NCBI GenBank assembly: GCA_944321735.1 | Contig: CALUMK010000001.1 | Span: 1-64,000 of the forward strand | Length of the DNA stretch: 64,000 bases | From: an uncultured Bacteroidales bacterium | GTDB taxonomy: Bacteria; Bacteroidota; Bacteroidia; Bacteroidales; P3 | Direction: 5' to 3' | Shown: one piece after another, positions 1-10,364 of the stretch | Position numbering within the stretch: the first letter of the stretch is position 1 | How the letters are laid out: every line of letters begins with the position of its first letter | Made by a program: the position numbers and the translations under genes | The notes under the pieces: generated by a model | Seen by the model: only the letters and a program-made list of their open reading frames with translations | Databases searched by the model: none | What the model was told of the DNA's origin: nothing

Positions 1-190
1 CAACCAGCTGACAAGCCTCGATGTGAGCAAGAACACCGCGCTGACAGGCGTGCTCTGCTTCAACAACCAGCTGACGAGCCTCGATGTGAGCAAGAACACC
101 GCACTGGAATACTTGGATTGCTTCAACAACCAGCTGACGAGCCTCGATGTGAGCAAGAACACCGCACTGGAATACTTGGATTGCAGAGAC
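1..190 (+). repeat. 63-bp tandem repeats encoding LRR units
   Basis: The motif beginning CAACCAGCTGAC starts at 1, 64 and 127, a 63-bp period equal to one 21-residue LRR. Copies 2 and 3 are almost identical, which points to recent unit duplication. The array probably continues left of the window. Confidence 0.9.
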
Positions 191-2044
191 AACCGGTTAG
201 CCTGTCTCGATTTGTCTCAATGCAAGAATCTATATCACGCATCATATATGGCGCAACACATAGATGTCGAAGCGGACGAATCCAACCGCTTCAACCTGGC
301 CGACTTTATCCGGAAACATGGCGGAGATATGGCGAATGTAACAGATTGCTTCTATTTAGGCTTGTCCGAAGATGGCACAGTGACTTTCTCTTTGCCTACA
401 GAGAAATATTCCTATGAAACGGGTCGTGGACAGATGATTGTATCTTTGACCGCCACCAACTACCATGATTATGTGGTAGCCGAAATCGATGAAGCCCATT
501 TCCCCGACTTCGTTTTCCGGAACTACGTGGCCAACAATTTGGATTTCAATCGGAACGGCAAGATAGAAATAAGCGAATCCGGAGGTTTCCGATACGACAA
601 TGGACAACTTATAAGTTCATGGACAGCCTTGGATGTCTCTGGCCAAGGCATCCAAGACCTGCAGGGCATCGAATACTTTCCCTTGATCGAATCGATTGAC
701 TGCTCCGGCAATAATATCGACAGCCTCGACCTGTCCGGGTTGGAACATCTGACCTTCTTGGATTGCAGCGGCAATCTCTCGCTTGCCCGCCTCGAAGTCT
801 TCGACAACAACCAGCTGACCTCCTTGGATTGCAGCGGGACTTCCCTTGACTTGGCCTTCTCCCAATACCCCAATCTCCACACCTTGGCCTGCGCCGATAT
901 GGGGCTGACCACACTCGACCTCAAAGGCTGCACCGCCTTGACCGGGTTGGACTGTTCCGGCAACGAATTGGTCTCCCTCGACCTCAGCGGCAATGCCGCC
1001 CTGCAAAGGTTGAACGTCAACAGAAACCGCCTGCCTGCCCTCGACCTCTCGCGGAACACCGCCTTGCAAGAGGTAAGCACCGACAACAACTACCATCTGG
1101 TGGAAGCCGATGAGGACAGGAACGTCTACCTTTCCACCATCCCCGGATTGGAAGCCGACCGCATGGACAACATTCAGGGAGGCAGCATCGAGGGCAATAC
1201 CCTGCATATGGAGGCGGACACGCTGACCTATTACTATTATTACGAAAGCCCCAGCCATGACGCGCCTTTGGGAGGATACTTCCATATCGCCCTTAAGGCC
1301 GAAGACAGCCCGGTCTTCATCCCTATCGACGAGGAACATTTCCCCGATGCCGTTTTCCGGGAATACATTGCCGAAGCCGACATGGATGCGAACGGACAAC
1401 TGAGCGAGCTTGAAGTCTCCGGGGTGACCGGCATCGATGTCTCCGGCATGGGCATCCAGGACTTAAGGGGCATCGAATACTTTACCGAATTGGAAAGCCT
1501 CGACTGCTCGGGCAACGAGCTGACCAGCCTCGATTTGTCCGCCAACACCAAGCTGCAAAGCCTGAACGCGGAAAACAACCGCTTGGACATCGTACTGGAC
1601 GAGCGCGACCGCTTCGACCTCTCGCAGTTGCCCGGCTTCGAGATGGCCAAGGCTTCGGACTGGACTGGCTGCACCCGTATCGGCAACAACCTGACCTTCA
1701 AACAGCAGGAAGTCACCTATAGCTACGCCACCGGCTACAATGGGGAGAATGAAGATGCAGATATGACATCGGTGATTTTCAGCCTGATGGCAGACCGAGA
1801 CCCTTCGGTTGAACCCGATCCGGGGCCAGGTACGGACAACGAGGCGGATGCCCGCCAGTCCCAAGGCAGGGTCTATGCCAAAGACCATCGGATCTGCACC
1901 GAAGGCATCGATACCGAAATCAGCATCTACTCGGCTTCCGGCAGCCTGCTTTATCGGGGCTTCGACAAAGAAATCCCCGTCCGCCACGATGGACTTTATC
2001 TTGTCCGCTCCGGCTCTCGGACTTGGAAAGTCTTGGTGATGTAA
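2..2044 (+). CDS. Leucine-rich-repeat surface/secreted protein with T9SS-type C-terminal tail (5' end outside window)
   Basis: The open frame runs in from the left edge (codons begin at base 2), so the N-terminus and any signal peptide are missing; the first internal start-like codon is the GTG at 23. The visible ~680 residues contain LRRs of about 21 residues (LTSLDVSKNTALEYLDC type), grouped in blocks. Two EF-hand or dockerin-like loops (DFNRNGKIEISE and DMDANGQLSELE) sit just before blocks that begin with 'GIQDLxGIEYF'. The last ~60 residues (ISIYSASGSLLYRGF, then GLYLVRSGSRTWKVLVM) resemble the type A sorting domain of T9SS cargo, implying export and surface attachment or release. Such proteins usually bind proteins or glycans; the ligand here is unknown. 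A terminator hairpin follows directly. Confidence 0.85.
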   Translation, partial: NQLTSLDVSKNTALTGVLCFNNQLTSLDVSKNTALEYLDCFNNQLTSLDVSKNTALEYLDCRDNRLACLDLSQCKNLYHASYMAQHIDVEADESNRFNLADFIRKHGGDMANVTDCFYLGLSEDGTVTFSLPTEKYSYETGRGQMIVSLTATNYHDYVVAEIDEAHFPDFVFRNYVANNLDFNRNGKIEISESGGFRYDNGQLISSWTALDVSGQGIQDLQGIEYFPLIESIDCSGNNIDSLDLSGLEHLTFLDCSGNLSLARLEVFDNNQLTSLDCSGTSLDLAFSQYPNLHTLACADMGLTTLDLKGCTALTGLDCSGNELVSLDLSGNAALQRLNVNRNRLPALDLSRNTALQEVSTDNNYHLVEADEDRNVYLSTIPGLEADRMDNIQGGSIEGNTLHMEADTLTYYYYYESPSHDAPLGGYFHIALKAEDSPVFIPIDEEHFPDAVFREYIAEADMDANGQLSELEVSGVTGIDVSGMGIQDLRGIEYFTELESLDCSGNELTSLDLSANTKLQSLNAENNRLDIVLDERDRFDLSQLPGFEMAKASDWTGCTRIGNNLTFKQQEVTYSYATGYNGENEDADMTSVIFSLMADRDPSVEPDPGPGTDNEADARQSQGRVYAKDHRICTEGIDTEISIYSASGSLLYRGFDKEIPVRHDGLYLVRSGSRTWKVLVM

Positions 2045-2058
2045 ATTAAAAATGCATT

Positions 2059-2095
2059 GCCCCGGTGGATGTTGTATTTGTTCATCGGGGCTTTT
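2059..2095 (+). terminator. Rho-independent terminator of the LRR gene
   Basis: GCCCCGGTG (2059-2067) pairs with CATCGGGGC (2083-2091), with one G-T wobble, and is followed by TTTT, 15 bp after the LRR stop codon. Confidence 0.75.
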
Positions 2096-2105
2096 GTTCA
2101 ACAAA

Positions 2106-2339
2106 ATGATGATGGTTATGATTTGGAAGACGCAATTTATAGATTCAGAATACGTTAAAATTTTGGAATTGGTTGGGCGGTTGCGTTCTGAAACTGATGA
2201 GAAAGAACAAAAGTTCATTCGCAGGACACTGAGGAATAAATACCGTTTTTCGCTGCGGTTCCTTGGTATCGTGAACGGAACGGTGGATGATGTGAAACGG
2301 CTTCGCATTACGGGAAAAATCACGGTAAAACCGGATTAA
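2106..2339 (+). CDS. Small hypothetical protein
   Basis: A 77-residue ORF that I do not recognise. The frame is open from 2052, but that start overlaps the terminator hairpin, so the ATG cluster at 2106 (MMMVMIWKTQFID) is preferred. The product is basic and probably helical (ILELVGRLRSETDEKEQKFIRRTLRNKYRF), with no signal peptide or membrane segment after the first residues. It stands alone between the LRR gene and a converging ATPase gene. It may be a small regulator or a chance ORF. Confidence 0.35.
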   Translation: MMMVMIWKTQFIDSEYVKILELVGRLRSETDEKEQKFIRRTLRNKYRFSLRFLGIVNGTVDDVKRLRITGKITVKPD

Positions 2340-2449
2340 GAAGTTTAATGATGAAGCTGGCTGAAGCCAATCGATTGAGAGTCTGCTTTGGAGCAATAAA
2401 GCTCCGGTGAACTCACATGCTTTGATGTTCCTATGTTAAAATCGTATTG

Positions 2450-4081
2450 TCAAGCATCCATAATCTTCCACTCCTCGATTCGGCGGGTCTTGGTAGAGAA
2501 GCTGACGCCTATCTTGAAGAGTTTGCGCGGGTCGGCTGTGAAAGGACGGGCGTAACCCACATCCTCGATTTGCTGCAAGGCCTCGTCCGCCGTAGCGTCT
2601 ATCTTCAGTTCGATGATATAGATATAGTCCTTGTTTTCCAGCAACAGGTCGATACGCCCGTTGCTCGTCTGCCGTTCGGTATGCACGTGCTGGCTCAGCA
2701 AGTCGAAGATAATTGACATAGCGTATTGGATGTTCGCTTGCGCGCATCTTTCTTCGCCTCGGCATAGCTCAAGCAAGCTTGGCTCTGCACTCGGCTTAAT
2801 CGAAAGATTTTTCTCTGCATCGCCTTGTATCTGGTAGTTCTGGTTGGCGAACAACCCGTCCAAGAGCTTCATCATTTCTTCCGGCTGGCCGGCATCGATG
2901 GCTTTGTACAAACGGAGAATCAAGACATTGCTCCCAATGGATTCTACGATAGGCACGTAAAGTGCCAACTGCATCCTGAGGAAGCCGTTCTGGACTTCCC
3001 GGTTGGGGAAGCCTAAGCGGCAGGTACCGAAATCGGGACTGGCCTCCTTGATAGTCAGATAACCTGTCTGGTAGAGGAGCGGGATTGGGTTGGTCTTGTA
3101 CGAATCCACTTGGGAGAGGTCGGTGATGTCTACCTCCACTTCATTGTCTATCAGTTCCGAGATGTCTTTCCCGGTCTGTTTCAAGGCCACGGTCAGGAAA
3201 GTGGGCGTGCCGGTGCCGTACCAGTACTCGCTGAAGACTTTGTTCTTGAGTGTGGTTAAAAGACTGAACGGATTGTAAACGCCCTTGCTGCCTCCGCAAA
3301 AGTGATAGCCATCATACAGTTGTGCCAACTTGTCATAACAATCTTCTTTCGAGAGCCGGTTTGCCTCTGCCAATGCCTGCACCCCTTCATCAAAGTATCG
3401 ATGCAAATCGCTTTCCGAGATGCCGCACACGTCCGCGTAATCGGATACCATTGAAATGTCTTCCAGGTTGTTGAGACCGCTGAAGATATTGAGCTGCCCC
3501 ATCTTGGTGATGCCGGTCAGGAAGCCGAGCCGGATTTTCTCGTCACGGTTCTTCATCACCCCGTAAAAGCCGGACAAGCGTTTGCGGAGTTCCTCTTTCA
3601 GTTCGTCATTGTCTAAATTGTCCACGATGGGCTTGTCGTACTCGTCAATCAGGATGACCACCGGCTTGCCGGTTTTCTCGGAAGCCGCATCGATAATGTT
3701 CTGGAAACGGACGCTGTCCGTCTTGAAATCGTTCTGCACGGCATATTCCTTTTCCCATTGCCGCAATGCCACTTCCATTTTCTCGTCGAAAATCTCTCGG
3801 GAAGTGTAGGTTGCACCGCTCCAGTCCAAATGCAATACCGGGTATTGTGTCCAGTCCTTTTCCAATTTCTCAATAGCCAAACCTTGGAAAAGCTCTTTCT
3901 TGCCTTGGAAGTAGGCTTCCATCGTGGATAGCAGCAGGCTTTTTCCGAAACGGCGCGGACGGCCAAGGAAATAATACCGGCCTGTGGAGGCAAGCTGGTA
4001 AATCAAATCGGTCTTGTCCACATAAGAGAACCCTCCTTTGCGGAGGCTTTCAAAATTCTGGATTCCAATCGGGTATAGCAT
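2450..4081 (-). CDS. AAA-ATPase-like / PD-(D/E)XK nuclease-like protein
   Basis: This 543-residue protein belongs to a family abundant in gut Bacteroidales (AAA-ATPase_like followed by PDDEXK_9). The N-terminus MLYPIGIQNFESLRKGGFSY is the usual family start. Walker A (GRPRRFGKSLLL) lies at ~39-50 and a Walker B-like VILIDEYDKP at ~142-151. Near the C-terminus, GRIDLLLENKDYIYIIELKI supplies the D...ExK pattern of a PD-(D/E)XK fold. Biological roles of the family are poorly known and selfish-element or defence links are only inferred. It is monocistronic and converges on the small ORF to its left. Confidence 0.9.
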   Translation of the reverse strand: MLYPIGIQNFESLRKGGFSYVDKTDLIYQLASTGRYYFLGRPRRFGKSLLLSTMEAYFQGKKELFQGLAIEKLEKDWTQYPVLHLDWSGATYTSREIFDEKMEVALRQWEKEYAVQNDFKTDSVRFQNIIDAASEKTGKPVVILIDEYDKPIVDNLDNDELKEELRKRLSGFYGVMKNRDEKIRLGFLTGITKMGQLNIFSGLNNLEDISMVSDYADVCGISESDLHRYFDEGVQALAEANRLSKEDCYDKLAQLYDGYHFCGGSKGVYNPFSLLTTLKNKVFSEYWYGTGTPTFLTVALKQTGKDISELIDNEVEVDITDLSQVDSYKTNPIPLLYQTGYLTIKEASPDFGTCRLGFPNREVQNGFLRMQLALYVPIVESIGSNVLILRLYKAIDAGQPEEMMKLLDGLFANQNYQIQGDAEKNLSIKPSAEPSLLELCRGEERCAQANIQYAMSIIFDLLSQHVHTERQTSNGRIDLLLENKDYIYIIELKIDATADEALQQIEDVGYARPFTADPRKLFKIGVSFSTKTRRIEEWKIMDA

Positions 4082-4214
4082 ATTTGCGGATGTTTCTTTG
4101 CCGGCGTTTCGGATGCATGTTTCCCGACAAAGTTACTAAATTTTCCCAAGGGATTTGCGTTTGGTTGCCCTGTCGTGGCATTCGGGAAGATGCATGCTTC
4201 AAGCCCTTTACGTA

Positions 4215-4241
4215 AATCCAAATTGGTCATCAGACTTTGGG
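4215..4241 (+). repeat. Copy of a dispersed 20-bp terminal-repeat sequence
   Basis: AATCCAAATTGGTCATCAGA, followed by CTTTGGG, matches (reverse complement) the right end of the inverted-repeat element at 38890-39086. The rest of gap 4082-4375 holds low-complexity palindromic sequence (GTGGCAT...ATGCCAC outer arms) and no gene. Confidence 0.55.
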
Positions 4242-4375
4242 TAGAATGTTCGTTATGCCTTGCCGATTGTTTCTCGTTATGCCGAAGGCGTAGGGGAAAA
4301 CAACGGGGCAAAGCGAGGGACAAGAGGCAGGCGAAAGGTGCAAGATGCAAGATGCCACAAGAATACATCCAAAGC

Positions 4376-5662
4376 TTAGAAACCGACCTTTTGTGCGCTT
4401 AGTGGCCGATTTCGGGAAACCGAACGTTTACCGCTGGATTCGGCCAAGGTTCGCCTTTTTTTCAGCCGCATTTTCCGGATCCAGAAGTAGTAGCCCGTGA
4501 GCGCAAGGATACCGCCGAACAGGGCGGCGAGGCAGCTCAGGATGCGGGTGGCGAGGCCTCCCCAGCTGCCGGTATGGACCGAATAGATCCAGCCTCTGAT
4601 TTTTCCGCTCTTGGGCAAATCCTTGTAAAGCTGGCTCTGGGTAATCTGCCCGGTTTCGGGGTCGAACGAATAGCGGTCGCTGCCTCTTGTGTTCCCGTAA
4701 CGGGCGGTGGAAACCGATGCCGAACCCGCTTGGAGGGTAATGGATCGATAGTCCTCATAGCGGCTTTGCAACTGCGTCAAGACGCTTGTCCAATGGCTGT
4801 AATCCGCCGTCCGAGCAGAGATTGCATTGGAGGCTTGACCTCGGTCGGCTTGCGCTGGATTCCGCCCTTGTCCTTGCTGCGGTCCTTGCATTTGCCCTTG
4901 CGCCTGTTTTCCCGTGCCGGAATCTTGGCTTCGCTCTCCGGATGGGCCTGCTGATTGTCCATGCGCCTTTCTTGCGGCCACTTCCACGTCGAAAACCTTG
5001 CAAAAAGCTTGGTTGTACCAGCTAAAGGACCAGGTGAGCCCCGTCAGGGCCATGGCTAGCAGCAAGAGGAAAGCGTAGAATCCGCCGGCCACATGCAGGT
5101 CGTACCAGAAGCGGAAACGCCCCGAACGGCACTTGACTTGCCATCGGTTCTTCAGCATTTTGCGGTTACGGGGCCACCAGATGACAAGGCCGCTGACAAG
5201 GATGATCGCCATCGCCAGCGTGGCGTAGCCCACAATGTTCTTGCCCCAGGCGAAGCTGCCGTCCCGTTTGGGGATGTCCAAGAGCCAGCGGTGCAGCCGC
5301 ATCACTTGCATGAAGAAGCCTTGGCCGTCGTCCATTCCCACGACCGAGCCGGTGTAAGGGTCGATAAAGGCGGCCGCTTTCTTGCCTGGCAGCAGGATTT
5401 GATAGCTGCGTTCCGGGTCTTGGAACACCCGGATGCCCCGGATTGGCGTGTTTTCGGGCAGCTGCTGCCGCGCCGAGGCCATCAGCCGGTCTATCGGGAG
5501 AGCTTCGGCCTTGACTTCTTTGACAAAGTAGCGGGAGGGGTGGCAGAGTTGCAGTATCTCCTGCTCAAAGACCAATAAGGCACCGGTGATGCAGATGATG
5601 GCGATAAGGATGCCGAAAGGTATCGACAGCCATAGGTGAAGCTTGGCGAAGGTTTTTCTCAT
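4376..5662 (-). CDS. PepSY-associated transmembrane protein (iron-uptake associated)
   Basis: 428 residues. Four membrane helices are visible: ~12-33 (IPFGILIAIICITGALLVF), ~145-165 (GYATLAMAIILVSGLVIWW), ~195-215 (FYAFLLLLAMALTGLTWSF) and ~370-395. A large soluble PepSY-type region with a Gln/Gly-rich stretch lies between the third and fourth helices. This is the PepSY_TM/PiuB-like layout, commonly an inner-membrane reductase or accessory protein for siderophore or heme iron. It is last in a minus-strand run behind a TonB receptor and a DUF4374 lipoprotein. Reductase function is inferred from the family. Confidence 0.9.
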   Translation of the reverse strand: MRKTFAKLHLWLSIPFGILIAIICITGALLVFEQEILQLCHPSRYFVKEVKAEALPIDRLMASARQQLPENTPIRGIRVFQDPERSYQILLPGKKAAAFIDPYTGSVVGMDDGQGFFMQVMRLHRWLLDIPKRDGSFAWGKNIVGYATLAMAIILVSGLVIWWPRNRKMLKNRWQVKCRSGRFRFWYDLHVAGGFYAFLLLLAMALTGLTWSFSWYNQAFCKVFDVEVAARKAHGQSAGPSGERSQDSGTGKQAQGQMQGPQQGQGRNPAQADRGQASNAISARTADYSHWTSVLTQLQSRYEDYRSITLQAGSASVSTARYGNTRGSDRYSFDPETGQITQSQLYKDLPKSGKIRGWIYSVHTGSWGGLATRILSCLAALFGGILALTGYYFWIRKMRLKKRRTLAESSGKRSVSRNRPLSAQKVGF

Positions 5663-5756
5663 GGAGGTGTACGGCTTATGATTGAGCCGATGCCGAACCG
5701 GAGGTTTATGCGGTCGGCACCGGCAAAATTAGGAATATGTCCGGGTTTATCTTTGC

Positions 5757-7363
<1,607 letters not shown>

Positions 7364-7371
7364 AACCGGGG

Positions 7372-9945
7372 TCAGTTGCCGAAATGCACCCGGATTTTCC
7401 CGTAAAACGCCCGCCCCGCCTTCTGGAGGCTGAAATTGTCGTACAGGTCCTCGTTGGTGAAGTTGCGGCATTCGAACGAGAAGTTGTAACGCCCGTTGCC
7501 GATGCTGTAGGCTATCGAAATATTGTGCGAGAACTGGTCAGGCACGATGTATTCGGTACTGCTGCTGCCGATGATTTCCGAATAATAGGAAAAGCTGTGC
7601 AGGTACTGGTTGTCGTAGGTGACGGACAGCACATTGCCTTTCTTGCCCAGGTCGCGCCAGTAGAAAGTGAAGTCGGCATCGGCAAAAAGATAGGGCACGT
7701 TGGGCATCCGGGCCCCGTAGGCCAAGTTGGGCGTGGTGGTCCCGATCATGGTCTTCTGGCGGTCGCGCACGTTCATGTGGCTGAGATTTCCGCCGAGGCT
7801 GAACCATTTGCTGAAGCTGTAGCGGGCGGAGAGGTTGTAGCCGATGGTCTCCACCTTGCCGTAGTTGACATAGGTGGCCGCTTCCTTGCCCCCGCTGAGG
7901 TCGGAGATGTTGCGCTGGATGTAGTCCCGGGTGTTGCGGTAGACGAAGCTGCCTTCCAAATAGAGGCCGTGCTTGCCGAATTTCCTGTTGTAGCTCAGGT
8001 TGAAGTTCAGGTTGTGGCTGTTTTCGGGCCGCAGGCTCACTTGCCCCATTTCCAGGTCCTCGTTGCCGAACATTTCCTCGATGGTAGGCAGGCGGCAGGC
8101 TTTTTCATAGGAAAGCTTGGCTTGGAGGCCTTCCATGATGAAATAAGTCCCGGCCGCGCCGTAGCCGAAGGAACTGACATTGCGCGAATGCTCTATGTAG
8201 TTGCTCTGGGTCTCGTCTTCGGCAATCGGCCCGGAGATGTACTGGTGGTAGAATTTCCCGAAAACGGAAAGGTTCCATTTCCTGCTGGGCATCAGCCGGT
8301 AGGAGAGGCCGGTGATGTTCTTGCGGGTCACTTTGGCAATGGGGTCGATGACCGGGTCCTCGGACAGGAAAGAGGTGTTCTGGCGGTGGAAGGCGTTGAA
8401 TACATGGTTCAGGCTGAACATGTGCATCTTGCCCAAGCGGTAGTTCAGGCCTAAAGTCCCGTTCAGGTTATCGTTGTCGGCGCGGGAAAGCTGGCGGCTC
8501 TGTTCGCCGGAAGTGTTCATCTTGTAGCGTTCCCCGAACCAGTTGTAATGGTAGGAGGAGGTGTCCACATTAGTGGTCGCGTTCCGGTTGTAGTTGAGGC
8601 TCACGACCAGATCCAGCCCTTTGGTGAAGAGGTTGCGTTTGCTGTATTCGAGCGAAGGCATCAGCGAGTAGCCCCGGCGGAACTTTTCGCCATAGACGGT
8701 GTTCTGCCGAACGCCGGTCTGTATGTCCTGGTACATGTGCGAGAATGTCATGCCGAACATCAGCCGGTCGGCCCAAGGCTTGTCCACGACGCCGAACTTG
8801 GCTACAACCGCTTCGTTGTGGTAGGTATCGTGGAAACGTTTTACCCGGACTTTTTCCGAGTTGTCGATATAGGTAGAAACCGAGCCGTCTTCGTGGAAGG
8901 TGAAGATTTCGGGGTTCACGTCCACCTGGTAGTTGTTGTCGGAATAGTTCTGGAAAGCGTTGATTTCGTAGGTGAAACCGTTTTTGAGGGTCTGGCCGAA
9001 GTTGAGATGCGACTTGTGGGTGTTGAACGAGCCGTAGGAGTAGGCGGCATCGACAAACCAGCGGTTGCGTTTCTTCTTGGTGATGATGTTGATGACCCCG
9101 CCGATGGCATCCGTGCCGAACTGGACTGGCACCACGCCTTTATAGACTTCGATCCGCTCGGCGAAGTTGACCGGGATGTTGTTGAGTCCGAACGAGCTGC
9201 CGACCCCTTCCTGGGGAATCCCGTCGATGAATACCTTGACATGCTTGCCGCTGAATCCGTCCAAGGAGAACTGCATGTCCGAACCTACGCCGCCCGATTC
9301 TCGGACCTTGAGGCCGGGGGCTTTGGCCAAGGCATCGCTCAGGTTGCGGGTGGAGTTCTGCAAGTCGCGGGTATCGACGGCCACGGTGTTGAAGGCCGAG
9401 CGCCGGGTCCGGCTCACTCCGTTGGAGGATATGACCACTTCGTTGAGCATCTCGGCTTTGGTTCTCAGGGTGATATGTTGCTTGATGCGTTCTCTGGCTT
9501 TGAGATGGATCTCTTTCTCCACGCTTTCGTAGCCGATGAGGGAGACTACCAAGGTGTAGGTACCGGCTGGGGCTTGGATCTGGAAAATGCCTTCCTCGTT
9601 GGTGGTAGCGCCGTAGGCGGTGTTCTTGAGATGGGCGGTGGCGTAGAAGACCGGCTGTTTCCCGCCCGCTTCCTCGGAAAAGACTTTGCCGGAAATGATG
9701 CCCGTGTTCTTTTGGTTTAGCGTGTTTTGCTGGGCGATGAGCGGAAGGCTCGATAATAAAAAGAGGAAAAGGGGGAAAAGGAAATATTTGGGGATTGAGA
9801 AGGAATGTCTTTGGCCGGACAGGGGAATAGAAACGGACGGGAGGCCGGCAGGCGGTGCTTCGGCGTTCCTGAGGCTGCGCTGCCTTTGGGGAGGGCTGGG
9901 GCAGACCGGGTCCAGATGGGTATGGCAGGACTGGAAAATCATCAT
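7372..9945 (-). CDS. TonB-dependent outer-membrane receptor with carboxypeptidase-like N-terminal domain
   Basis: About 857 residues. The frame is open to 9999; ATG-ATG at 9945 is the most plausible annotated start, but the hydrophobic signal segment (YFLFPLFLFLLSSLPLIA) lies ~50 residues further in, so the true start is uncertain. Order: signal peptide, CarboxypepD_reg-like domain (GIISGKVFSEE ... YTLVVSLIGYESVEKEI), plug (VVISSNGVSRTRRSAFNTVA, DALAKAPGLKVRESGG, IDGIPQEG, GGVINIITKK), then a ~600-residue beta-barrel ending in an aromatic-rich C-terminus. FecA/siderophore-type receptors look like this. With the DUF4374 and PepSY genes behind it, uptake of an iron chelate or heme is the likely role. 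Confidence 0.93.
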   Translation of the reverse strand: MMIFQSCHTHLDPVCPSPPQRQRSLRNAEAPPAGLPSVSIPLSGQRHSFSIPKYFLFPLFLFLLSSLPLIAQQNTLNQKNTGIISGKVFSEEAGGKQPVFYATAHLKNTAYGATTNEEGIFQIQAPAGTYTLVVSLIGYESVEKEIHLKARERIKQHITLRTKAEMLNEVVISSNGVSRTRRSAFNTVAVDTRDLQNSTRNLSDALAKAPGLKVRESGGVGSDMQFSLDGFSGKHVKVFIDGIPQEGVGSSFGLNNIPVNFAERIEVYKGVVPVQFGTDAIGGVINIITKKKRNRWFVDAAYSYGSFNTHKSHLNFGQTLKNGFTYEINAFQNYSDNNYQVDVNPEIFTFHEDGSVSTYIDNSEKVRVKRFHDTYHNEAVVAKFGVVDKPWADRLMFGMTFSHMYQDIQTGVRQNTVYGEKFRRGYSLMPSLEYSKRNLFTKGLDLVVSLNYNRNATTNVDTSSYHYNWFGERYKMNTSGEQSRQLSRADNDNLNGTLGLNYRLGKMHMFSLNHVFNAFHRQNTSFLSEDPVIDPIAKVTRKNITGLSYRLMPSRKWNLSVFGKFYHQYISGPIAEDETQSNYIEHSRNVSSFGYGAAGTYFIMEGLQAKLSYEKACRLPTIEEMFGNEDLEMGQVSLRPENSHNLNFNLSYNRKFGKHGLYLEGSFVYRNTRDYIQRNISDLSGGKEAATYVNYGKVETIGYNLSARYSFSKWFSLGGNLSHMNVRDRQKTMIGTTTPNLAYGARMPNVPYLFADADFTFYWRDLGKKGNVLSVTYDNQYLHSFSYYSEIIGSSSTEYIVPDQFSHNISIAYSIGNGRYNFSFECRNFTNEDLYDNFSLQKAGRAFYGKIRVHFGN

Positions 9946-10217
9946 TTTTATTGTTTTTAAGGGGGTGCAAAGGTCGGCAGGAGAGACCCGTTTTGTCAAT
10001 CCCCACTTTTAGGTATTTTGAGGGCTTGGCAGGCTTTCGGAATCCCTAAAAATGATTATCGGATAGTTTTTTTGCCGTTTTGTCATTTGCTGGCGGCTCT
10101 CTGCCTTATTGGCGTTTGCCTTATATCCTCAGGCGGCTAGGCGGAACAGGAGGGGCGGCTGCCGTATCCTCGATTCCAAGCTGGCAGGAAGGGCGCTGGA
10201 AAGTATTTTTGATAGGA

Positions 10218-10272
10218 TTTGTTTCGGAATCGCCCAAACTTGCGTACCTTTACCCGCTTTTTGAAAGCGGGT
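10218..10272 (+). promoter_or_regulatory. Promoter and 5'-UTR hairpin of the tricorn-like protease gene
   Basis: TTTG at 10218-10221 and TACCTTTA at 10245-10252 approximate the Bacteroidota -33/-7 boxes (23-bp spacing, slightly long). A 9-bp perfect hairpin ACCCGCTTT-TTG-AAAGCGGGT follows at 10252-10272, placing it at or just inside the transcript start. The rest of gap 9946-10364 shows nothing else. Confidence 0.45.
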
Positions 10273-10364
10273 TCGGCTTTGTCGTTCGGGCTTTGGAAGA
10301 GGCGGGTGGCGTTCTTGTGCCACGGCAAAATGGATGTGAAAACAAAAAAAATCAACGCAATAGT

